Below, one piece after another: positions 58,008 to 64,000 of a stretch of 64,000 bases of DNA. The translations under genes and the position numbers were made by a program. The notes beneath the pieces were generated by a model. That model did no database searches. It saw only the letters and a list, made by a program, of their open reading frames with translations, and was not told where the DNA came from. Origin of the DNA: Jeotgalibacillus sp. S-D1 (GTDB taxonomy: Bacteria; Bacillota; Bacilli; Bacillales; Jeotgalibacillaceae); assembly GCF_004358665.1 (NCBI RefSeq), contig NZ_SMZR01000006.1, positions 62,001-126,000 on the forward strand. The letters are read 5' to 3'. Positions within the stretch are counted from its first letter, which is position 1. Each line of letters opens with the position of its first letter.

Positions 58008-60491
58008 ATGAAACGTATGTCAGCTGTATTTTTGGTTTTTACCCTGCTTTTCAGTTTCATTGCTGCACCTTTTTTATCCGCTACAGCTCAGGCTGAAAAT
58101 GGACCGTATGATTCTGTGGTCATCCGGGGAAGTGAAGCACCTCTTGATTGGGGGTCGAATAATAATCCATTGACCTACAATCCGGAAAAACAGGCCTGGC
58201 AAAGCAGCCCGATTCCGTTGACAGGCGGGAAAAAAATTGAATTTAAATACGTTTATGACGGGGAATGGATGGGAGGAGATAATCTGGTTTTCACTCCAGA
58301 CCGGAATGGAAACTATATTTTCACTTTTTATCCGCAGGATCATCGCAGAATTGATGTTCAATCATCAGATGGCTATGATGGAAGCGTTACATTAAATGTA
58401 ACTGTTCCTGAATCAACTCCCACATGGGCAGTTCCAACCCTTGCTACCAGTTTGAACGGCTTTAACTACGAATTGACTCCTCTTGAAAAGTCAGAAAAAG
58501 ACCGCGAATGGACAATTGAAATTGAAGGTAATCCCGGTGATGAATTTACGTATCAATACGGGCTCGGAGCAGCACAGTATAAAGAATCCAATACAGAAAA
58601 ACGCAGTGCAGTGTTCTCAAAAGAAGGTACCCTGATTGAAGACACCGTTACAGGATGGGAAGCTGTTCCTGTTGCTGAAAAAGTAACCCATGATTTTAAC
58701 CACACACCATTTTTGCCAACTGAAAAAGATCATGTGACAGGCACCGTAACCGTTGATCATTATGGTCCTATTAATGCGGGAGCAATTTATTTTACAACAG
58801 ACGGCACCTCTCCTAAAGGCAAGCGTGGAGAAGTGGAAAACGGCTCTGTTGTCCCCTTGACAGTCCAATCAGCAAAACAAAATGATAGTGGATTAACCAC
58901 TTCTGTGCTTTCAGGTGTGATTCCAAAACAAGACAAAAAAACGCCTGTAAAATATAAAATTGACGTTTGGGATGAGGCAGGAGAAGGCTCCCAGTTTGCT
59001 GATACCAACAGTTTCAGTGCAGAGAAGGCAACGGAATTTGCTTATTATGTTGATAAGTTTACCTCTCCTCAATGGGCTAAAGATGCCTCGATCTACCATG
59101 TGTTTGTGGACAGATTTCGTGATGGAAACCCGCTGAATAATGAACCGGTTGATCCGGAGCTGCCCTATGATGAGCGGTTAAAAGGCTGGATGGGCGGAGA
59201 TCTTGCAGGTGTTAAAGAAAAAATCTCCTACATTAAAGAGCTCGGTGTTGATACGATATGGATCTCGCCAGTGTTCGAAGGCCCTTATTCCCATGGCTAT
59301 CACCCGACCGACTTTAAGGAAATCGACCATCGGTTTGGCGATAAACAAGTCATGAAAGAGCTGATCGAGGAAGCGCATGAAAAAGAATTGAAGGTTGTGT
59401 ATGATTTCGTTCCGAACCATACCTCAAGCAGTCATCCATTCTTTGAGGATGCAAAAGCAAAAGGGGAAGGCAGTCCCTATTATAACTGGTACACGTTTAC
59501 AGAATGGCCGTCGAAATACAATACTTTTTATGGCATTGATGAACTGCCTGAATTGAATAATGACAATAAAGAGACAAGAGACTATATTTTAAACGATGTC
59601 GTTCCTTACTGGTTAAGTGAGCTGGATTTTGACGGCTTCAGGCTGGATTACGCCAAAGGGCCAAGCTACAGTTATTGGGTGGATTTCCGTCATGCTGTAA
59701 AGGAGTTGAATCCGGATGCCTTCATTTTCGGTGAAGTCTGGGATACTCGTGAAAAAATCAATTCCTATGCAGGGAAATTAGACGGTGCACTTGATTTTGG
59801 CCTGTCGGATACGATGGTAAATGTTTTTGCCAAAGGTAACTCAATGAAAGAGCTAAGCAGCACAATTAAGGATAATCTTTCAACCTACCCAGAAGAATAT
59901 GCGATGGTTTCCTTTTTGGACAACCATGATAAACCAAGGTTTTTATTCGAGGCTGGCGGAGATGTGGATAAATTGAAACTTGCCGCCGGAACACAATTCA
60001 CCCTCCCTGGCACTCCTGCGATTTATTACGGGACAGAGGTTGGGCTTTCACAAAGTAAGGATCATAATGAAGTGAGTGATTGGAAGGATCGTTATTTCCG
60101 TGAAATGATGCCATGGGAGGAAAAAGACCAGAATCTTGAACTGAAGACTTTTTATCAGGATATAATCAAATTAAGAAACAAAGAAAAAGCGCTTCGCACA
60201 GGTGAATTTAGTGAGATTGTCGTCACAAATGATGTCATGGTGTACGAGCGTACGGATAAAAATAAAAAGTTCCTCGTCGTCATTAATAAAGGCAAGGAAA
60301 GCAACCTTTCTATAAACAAGATATACGGGCAGCATTTACTGCATGGCGTAAAGCTGACAAACGCACTGGATAAGAAGGAAATTAAAGCGGCAAAAGGAAA
60401 ATTGAACGTGTTGATGCCTGCTGAATCATTTGCTGTATATGAAGTAAGCGGAAAACTCGAAAAAGGAAATTTGGGCTGGGGCAAAAACTAA
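58008..60491 (+). CDS. Secreted multidomain alpha-amylase family (GH13) enzyme
   Basis: This 827-residue secreted enzyme has a signal peptide (about 1-29), two N-terminal beta-sandwich domains of the CBM20/amylase-N type (about 35-240), a third beta domain to about 345, then the GH13 catalytic barrel. Core motifs are IYHVFVDRFRDGN, DFVPNHT (region I), GFRLDYAK (nucleophile Asp), FGEVWDTR (acid/base Glu) and FLDNHDKPRF (third Asp). A C-terminal beta domain follows. It degrades starch or pullulan-like glucans outside the cell; exact specificity (amylase, neopullulanase, cyclomaltodextrinase) is open. ATG at 58008 follows AGGGAG. It is under a perfect cre site. Confidence 0.9.
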   Translation: MKRMSAVFLVFTLLFSFIAAPFLSATAQAENGPYDSVVIRGSEAPLDWGSNNNPLTYNPEKQAWQSSPIPLTGGKKIEFKYVYDGEWMGGDNLVFTPDRNGNYIFTFYPQDHRRIDVQSSDGYDGSVTLNVTVPESTPTWAVPTLATSLNGFNYELTPLEKSEKDREWTIEIEGNPGDEFTYQYGLGAAQYKESNTEKRSAVFSKEGTLIEDTVTGWEAVPVAEKVTHDFNHTPFLPTEKDHVTGTVTVDHYGPINAGAIYFTTDGTSPKGKRGEVENGSVVPLTVQSAKQNDSGLTTSVLSGVIPKQDKKTPVKYKIDVWDEAGEGSQFADTNSFSAEKATEFAYYVDKFTSPQWAKDASIYHVFVDRFRDGNPLNNEPVDPELPYDERLKGWMGGDLAGVKEKISYIKELGVDTIWISPVFEGPYSHGYHPTDFKEIDHRFGDKQVMKELIEEAHEKELKVVYDFVPNHTSSSHPFFEDAKAKGEGSPYYNWYTFTEWPSKYNTFYGIDELPELNNDNKETRDYILNDVVPYWLSELDFDGFRLDYAKGPSYSYWVDFRHAVKELNPDAFIFGEVWDTREKINSYAGKLDGALDFGLSDTMVNVFAKGNSMKELSSTIKDNLSTYPEEYAMVSFLDNHDKPRFLFEAGGDVDKLKLAAGTQFTLPGTPAIYYGTEVGLSQSKDHNEVSDWKDRYFREMMPWEEKDQNLELKTFYQDIIKLRNKEKALRTGEFSEIVVTNDVMVYERTDKNKKFLVVINKGKESNLSINKIYGQHLLHGVKLTNALDKKEIKAAKGKLNVLMPAESFAVYEVSGKLEKGNLGWGKN

Positions 60492-60509
60492 AGCGGTTAG
60501 CTTGAAAAA

Positions 60510-60549
60510 GTCAGAACTTTGTGTGATGCGGAGTTCTGATTTATTTTTT
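60510..60549 (+). terminator. Rho-independent terminator
   Basis: TCAGAACT / AGTTCTGA around a 13-base loop, followed by a T-rich tract. It lies about 20 bases after the amylase gene. Confidence 0.72.
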
Positions 60550-60574
60550 GTTTTAATAGAAAAGGGGATGCCAA

Positions 60575-61039
60575 ATGCAGATTCGAAATTCAGCAAAGGC
60601 CATTATACTTAAAAATGAAAAGCTGCTGGTCATACAAAAGAAAGATGACGAAGGTTATTATTATATTTTACCAGGGGGCGGGCAGGAGCATGGCGAAACG
60701 CTTACTGAGGCGGTAATAAGAGAATGCATGGAAGAAACGGGAGAGGAAGTTGAAGCAGGGGAGCTGCTGTTCATTCGCGAATATATAGGAAAGAACCATG
60801 AGCATAAAGCATTTGATTCCCGGGTGCATCAAATCGAATATATGTTTAGTTGTAAACTGATAACTGAACATCCCCTGTTAAAACAAGGAAGCATTCCGGA
60901 TGAGGGACAATTGGGTGTGGAGTGGCTGCCTTTATCGACACTGTTTTCATACAGACTTTATCCTCAGTCGATCCGGAAAAAAGTGATTGATTATAGCAAA
61001 GGGATAAAGAGTGCGGTTTATTTAGGGGATATAAATTAA
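60575..61039 (+). CDS. Nudix hydrolase
   Basis: This 154-residue Nudix protein has the catalytic box GGQEHGETLTEAVIRECMEETGEEV (GX5EX7REUXEEXGU) at about residues 33-57, with the metal-binding EExG glutamates. Such enzymes hydrolyse nucleoside diphosphates linked to another moiety, for example oxidised dNTPs, ADP-ribose or diadenosine polyphosphates; the substrate here is unknown. ATG at 60575 has AAAAGGGG. It ends 13 bases before a GNAT gene, and the two are likely co-transcribed. Confidence 0.88.
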   Translation: MQIRNSAKAIILKNEKLLVIQKKDDEGYYYILPGGGQEHGETLTEAVIRECMEETGEEVEAGELLFIREYIGKNHEHKAFDSRVHQIEYMFSCKLITEHPLLKQGSIPDEGQLGVEWLPLSTLFSYRLYPQSIRKKVIDYSKGIKSAVYLGDIN

Positions 61040-61051
61040 TGGAGGCTCGTT

Positions 61052-61504
61052 ATGATCAAAAGAATGAATGCTGCCGATTATAAAACAGCTGAAGAGTTGC
61101 TTCGTCTTCAACTGCCGGCCTATCAGGTAGAAGCAGAAATTATTGGTTATGAGGATTTGCCGCCTCTGCGTGACACGGTAGAGTCGTTGATGCATTGTGA
61201 AGAAACGTTCTTCGGTTATTTTATCGATCAGGAGCTGTGCGGCGCGATTTCATTTAAAACGGAAAAAGAAGAAATCGATATCCATCGGCTAATTGTACAT
61301 CCAAATCATTTTAGAAAGGGGATTGCCCAGAAGCTGCTTGATTTTGTAATCGAGGATCAAAAGGATATGAAAAGCATCATCGTTTCAACCGGCACAAAAA
61401 ATAAACCTGCTGTACATTTTTATCAAAAGAATGGTTTTTCTCCGGTAAAGGAGACTGTTATTAATCCGTCTCTTTCAATAACTTTATTTAAGAGAGAGCA
61501 GTGA
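61052..61504 (+). CDS. GNAT family acetyltransferase
   Basis: This 150-residue N-acetyltransferase has IDIHRLIVHPNHFRKGIAQKLLDFVIE (motif A, RKGIAQ) near 84-110, and TGTKNKPAVHFYQKNGFSPVKE near the end. The acceptor is unknown. ATG at 61052 has TGGAGG upstream and follows the Nudix stop by 12 bases. A copy of the 135-bp repeat lies 17 bases after its stop. Confidence 0.85.
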   Translation: MIKRMNAADYKTAEELLRLQLPAYQVEAEIIGYEDLPPLRDTVESLMHCEETFFGYFIDQELCGAISFKTEKEEIDIHRLIVHPNHFRKGIAQKLLDFVIEDQKDMKSIIVSTGTKNKPAVHFYQKNGFSPVKETVINPSLSITLFKREQ

Positions 61505-61520
61505 CTTGTTCTTTATATAG

Positions 61521-61654
61521 ACCGGTTCATTTGCGCTTCAGGCGGCGCTTTCCGCGGGGCGGGGGTGAGCCCCTTTGATGCTCCGCATCTTCAGTGTCTC
61601 ACCTTTCCCGCTACATCCCGCAGGAGTCGCCGCCTTCCGCTCCAATGAACCTAA
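61521..61654 (-). repeat. GC-rich ~135-bp palindromic element, copy 4 (AATGAACC subtype)
   Basis: Read on the minus strand, it starts TTAGGTTCATTGGAGCGG and ends GCAAATGAACCGGTC. Pairs: GGTTCATT/AATGAACC, GGCGGCG/CGCCGCC, GCGGG/CCCGC, GTGAG/CTCAC and apex GATGC/GCATC. It starts about 17 bases after the GNAT stop, so it may also act as a 3' end structure. Confidence 0.85.
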
Positions 61655-61760
61655 GTGTTTAATTAGCTGGTCGTAAAAATGGAAATGAGTATTCATAATA
61701 CAACGAATATCATAATCGTGTTACCGATTTAGTTTTGATCTTTGAAATGCATATAAGTAT

Positions 61761-62144
61761 TTAATCGATGTACCGAATTGCAGTGCCAATCATAGTACTA
61801 ACTACTCTACTGTATCGATGTTCGTTATCAGTATTGACAAAAAAGGCAGAAGCATCATAGTCTCTCGTGAAAAAGGAGTCACTTAACCCGCCTGTTTGAA
61901 AAGTGATGCCAATCACTGCATCTGCGTTTAAGTTATGGGCAAACCTTCGAATATCCTCGGTAAAAATTCTTAGTCCAAAATCAGACTCGGCAGTGCGGGA
62001 CGCTACTAAACCAATTACTTCAAAAGGTCTATTGCAAGTAGGTAGGGTAGATAAAACAATGTTATCAAATTGATTTTCTTGTATTTGGTCTTCTTGCATT
62101 TGTTTTTTATCTTTTGATTTGCCAAAAAAATTTACCAAAGTCAT
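61761..62144 (-). CDS. YbjQ/UPF0145-like heavy-metal-binding-type domain protein
   Basis: This 127-residue protein ends with NADAVIGITFQTGG, the conserved YbjQ/UPF0145 motif, and has STLPTCNRPFEVIGLVASRT, close to the usual STTPxxEGxxIxxYLGxVxG start. Members form small oligomers and are named for a heavy-metal-binding fold, but their function is unknown. The N-terminal 25 residues are charged and variable. Start uncertain: GTG 62147, ATG 62144 or TTG 62138, all close to AAAAGGG. It is monocistronic on the minus strand. Confidence 0.72.
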   Translation of the reverse strand: MTLVNFFGKSKDKKQMQEDQIQENQFDNIVLSTLPTCNRPFEVIGLVASRTAESDFGLRIFTEDIRRFAHNLNADAVIGITFQTGGLSDSFFTRDYDASAFFVNTDNEHRYSRVVSTMIGTAIRYID

Positions 62145-62147
62145 CAC

Positions 62148-62455
62148 CCTTTTCTTATGAGTACCTTGAGAAAAACAATTGTTTAATAAAACTTCAACTA
62201 TCTATCCTAGTTGCGAACATCTTCTCAAGTTTCTTGCCTTTCGAAAATAATTGAACATGCAAATGGTCGTTTATTTGTAAAACAAACAATTTTTCCTCAT
62301 TTGGTTAAACACGACGTTAATGATGATCACTTCCTACAGCTTAATAATACCAATTTATTTATAATAATTGTTAAAAATGTAAATAAATTTCTTGTGTCGA
62401 CATCCGGCTCAGGAGCAATATAAAATCTACCTTGAGAAAAATTAGAAAAATGTTC
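62148..62455. other. Gene-free AT-rich spacer
   Basis: No gene is supported here. A 70-codon frame from TTG at 62211 lacks a ribosome site and has the composition of random AT-rich DNA. The only regulatory features are those of the next promoter. Confidence 0.6.
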
Positions 62456-62460
62456 TTTAT

Positions 62461-62488
62461 TTGACATGTTACTGGAACGTGGTACGAT
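62461..62488 (+). promoter_or_regulatory. Promoter of the tenA-tenI unit
   Basis: TTGACA (62461-62466), a 16-base spacer and TACGAT (62483-62488) lie 35 bases ahead of the TPP riboswitch. Confidence 0.65.
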
Positions 62489-62523
62489 AGGGGCAAGTAA
62501 CCACCAATTTCATATCGTCATTC

Positions 62524-62612
62524 TGCTGGGGGAGCCTTTTTTGGCTGAGACGGAAGTATTCCGGACCCTTTGAACCTGATCTAGTTTGTACTAGCGTAGG
62601 GAAGTGGAGGCT
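62524..62612 (+). ncRNA. TPP (thi-box) riboswitch
   Basis: All conserved parts are present in order: CTGGGGGAGCC, GGCTGAGA, GACCCTTTGAACCTGATCTAG, a short variable stem, then CTAGCGTAGGGAAGTGG. It precedes a terminator hairpin and thiamine genes, so thiamine pyrophosphate should turn them off. Confidence 0.96.
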
Positions 62613-62642
62613 TTCAGACCGAATATTCATAACGACGAATAG

Positions 62643-62678
62643 CCGCCACTTTCTCAACGATGAGGAAGTGGTTTTTTG
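62643..62678 (+). terminator. TPP-riboswitch terminator
   Basis: CCACTTtCTCA / TGAGgAAGTGG with a 4-base loop, followed by six T. It is the expression platform between aptamer and tenA. Confidence 0.85.
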
Positions 62679-62711
62679 CGTTTAATCAGCTACCTGAAGG
62701 GAGATCTACAA

Positions 62712-63395
62712 ATGTCATTTACAGAAGAAATCCGTAAAAAAGCAGATCATATTTGGGAGGCGAGCTTCGACCATCCCTTTGTTAAAGGAATTGGTGATGG
62801 CACGCTGTCACTTGACCGCTTTCGTTTTTATGTCATGCAGGACGCCTATTACTTAACCCATTTTGCAAAGGTGCAGGCTTTAGGGGCTGTGAAAGCAACC
62901 GATCTATTTACTACAAATCGTCTAGCCATTCATGCTCAGGGAACATTTGAAGCGGAGCTGTCTCTCCATGAAGGATTTTCTGCCATTTTAGGCATTACAG
63001 ATGAAGATAAAGCCAATTTTGAACCGGCGCCGACTGCTTACGCATATGCTTCCCATATGTACCGTGCCGGACAGGGAAGCCTGGGCGACATTATTGCGGG
63101 TCTTCTGCCTTGCTACTGGCTTTATTACGAAATTGGTGAACGGTTAAAAGCCTGTTCTCCCAAAGAGCCGATTTATCAGCAGTGGATCGAAACTTACGGC
63201 GGTGATTGGTTCCGTTCGCTTGTAGAGGAACAAATTGCACGACTTGATGAACTGGCAGAAAAAGCATCCGAGGAAGATTTGGCTCGCTGGACGCAGCACT
63301 TTTTAATCAGCAGCCAATATGAATATGCATTTTGGGAAATGGCTTATTCACTGGAATCATGGCCGGTGGAGAATCCGGCTCTTCATACGCGGTAA
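62712..63395 (+). CDS. tenA: Thiaminase II / aminopyrimidine aminohydrolase
   Basis: This 227-residue TenA enzyme hydrolyses aminomethyl-pyrimidine breakdown products of thiamine to the HMP precursor and can cleave thiamine. Key parts are WEASFDHPFVKGIGDGTLSLDRFRFYVMQDAYYLTHF, ALLPCYWLYYEIG-like GLLPCYWLYYEIGERL with the catalytic Cys (near 135), and SSQYEYAFWEMAY with the active-site Glu near the C terminus. ATG at 62712 is chosen because GGGAG lies about 9 bases upstream; an upstream in-frame start at 62676 falls in the terminator T run. First gene of the TPP-controlled unit. Confidence 0.93.
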   Translation: MSFTEEIRKKADHIWEASFDHPFVKGIGDGTLSLDRFRFYVMQDAYYLTHFAKVQALGAVKATDLFTTNRLAIHAQGTFEAELSLHEGFSAILGITDEDKANFEPAPTAYAYASHMYRAGQGSLGDIIAGLLPCYWLYYEIGERLKACSPKEPIYQQWIETYGGDWFRSLVEEQIARLDELAEKASEEDLARWTQHFLISSQYEYAFWEMAYSLESWPVENPALHTR

Positions 63396-63410
63396 AGGAG
63401 GAGGGGTGAA

Positions 63411-64000
63411 ATGGGCAGTTTTCAGTATCATTTGTTATCCACATGTGGACAAACCGATTCAAATTGGGTTGAAACCGCAAGTGCTGTGCATAAAGTTGTG
63501 GATAATTTCCACATACGGGAAAAAACAGCTGCTGCCCGTGACCTGCTTTTGTATGTGGATGAATTACTCCATCGAGGGGTGCCAGCTTCAAAACTCGTCA
63601 TCAATGACCGCATTGATGTAGCCCTTGCACGCGGTCTTGCAGTCCAGCTGGCCTATCACAGTCTTCCAATACAGGACGTAAAAAAGACGTGGCCGGACAT
63701 CCGCACAGGTGTATCTGTGCATTCGGTGGATGAAGCAAGGGAGGCAGCTGATGGAGGCGCGGATTATGTATTCTTTGGACATGTTTTTCAAACTGGCTCC
63801 AAACCGGGCCTGGAACCAAAAGGAATATCAGCATTGGAGCAGGTCGTCAACCATTGTCCCATCCCGGTGATAGCGATCGGCGGGATAAAACCTCATCACG
63901 TTCCTCTGATTCAACAGGCTGGTGCGGCTGGGGTGGCCGTTTTATCTGGAGTCATGGGGGCTGCAGACCCGCAAGCTGCGATTCAAGCTTACAAAGAGGA
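63411..64000 (+). CDS. tenI: Thiazole tautomerase TenI, 3' end outside window
   Basis: The frame starts with ATG at 63411 behind AAAGGAGG and stays open to the last base (196 codons). It encodes a thiamine-phosphate-synthase-like TIM barrel: REKTAAARDLL, KLVINDRIDVALARGLAVQLAYHSLP, IRTGVSVHSVDEAREAADGGADYVFFGHVFQTGSKPGLEPKG and VIAIGGIKPHHV. TenI aromatises the thiazole intermediate in thiamine synthesis; HxxG-type residues near HSVDE fit that role. It overlaps nothing and follows tenA by 15 bases. The missing part should be only a few residues. No shorter ORF calls on other strands here are credible. Confidence 0.9.
   Translation, partial: MGSFQYHLLSTCGQTDSNWVETASAVHKVVDNFHIREKTAAARDLLLYVDELLHRGVPASKLVINDRIDVALARGLAVQLAYHSLPIQDVKKTWPDIRTGVSVHSVDEAREAADGGADYVFFGHVFQTGSKPGLEPKGISALEQVVNHCPIPVIAIGGIKPHHVPLIQQAGAAGVAVLSGVMGAADPQAAIQAYKE

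Noticed and set aside
62211-62423. A 70-codon plus-strand frame upstream of the TPP promoter
   Set aside because: No ribosome site, no recognisable similarity, random-like composition.
62469-62657. A 62-codon minus-strand frame
   Set aside because: It is antisense to the TPP riboswitch.

Overview
The window is a chromosomal stretch of a low-to-mid GC, spore-forming, aerobic Firmicute of the family Bacillaceae. The case rests on Bacillus-type gene pairs and regulators: tnrA with a TnrA box, malK/malR with malate genes, a ytcD/ytbD-like divergent pair, yunB, a tasA/sipW matrix locus with a SinR-like operator, ggt, bacillopeptidase F and flotillin floT. CcpA cre sites, a sigma-B-like promoter, S-box (SAM-I) and TPP leaders, strong AGGAGG ribosome sites and frequent TTG/GTG starts agree with this. 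Secreted proteins are acidic, which may hint at salt tolerance. I cannot name the species.

Layout. 1-8.4 kb: an NAD(P)-binding epimerase-like gene (cut by the window edge), a HAD phosphatase, an RDD membrane protein, an AlkC-like repair protein, then a malate module on the minus strand (sensor kinase, response regulator, malic enzyme, malate transporter) with cre sites on both units. 8.5-12.2 kb: a Fur-controlled ferric iron ABC importer. 12.2-16.2 kb: an M14-like peptidase, a possible 29-codon leader peptide plus a CD3324-type regulator, a FusB-like protein and an EamA exporter. 16.7-23.9 kb: secreted bacillopeptidase F, then tasA, an acidic SipW-type-signal protein and sipW, then a Cu/Zn superoxide dismutase lipoprotein. 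24.3-30.1 kb: flotillin, a SPOR-phosphodiester glycosidase protein and gamma-glutamyltransferase. 30.3-38.2 kb: stress protein, ytcD/ytbD, an orphan LacI regulator, a phosphotransferase, a PAS-STAS protein, an OB-fold protein, yunB and a membrane GDPD. 38.4-48.6 kb: SNF2 helicase, BmrA-type exporter, threonine synthase, CtaG-DUF2243, small genes and a 21-nt-period repeat array. 48.8-52.4 kb: metNPQ behind a SAM-I riboswitch. 52.5-61.5 kb: MFS exporter, nitronate monooxygenase, YjdJ-like protein, TnrA, a zinc-ribbon/MBL protein, a methyltransferase, a secreted amylase with a perfect cre site, a Nudix hydrolase and a GNAT. 61.5-64 kb: a YbjQ-like gene, then a TPP riboswitch driving tenA and tenI (tenI runs off the end).

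No tRNA, rRNA, CRISPR, transposase or prophage was seen. The accessory layer is made of dispersed repeats: four copies of a GC-rich ~135-bp palindromic element (12.2, 27.9, 51.5 and 61.5 kb) plus a collapsed remnant (25.9 kb), a family of terminator hairpins sharing a TCACGA apex, and the 21-nt array at 47.7 kb. The points I would look at first are the compensatory base changes between the four element copies, the collapsed copy, the element lying inside the SAM-riboswitch-controlled met leader, the 21-nt array, and the rearranged tasA locus with its hexanucleotide-encoded acidic protein.
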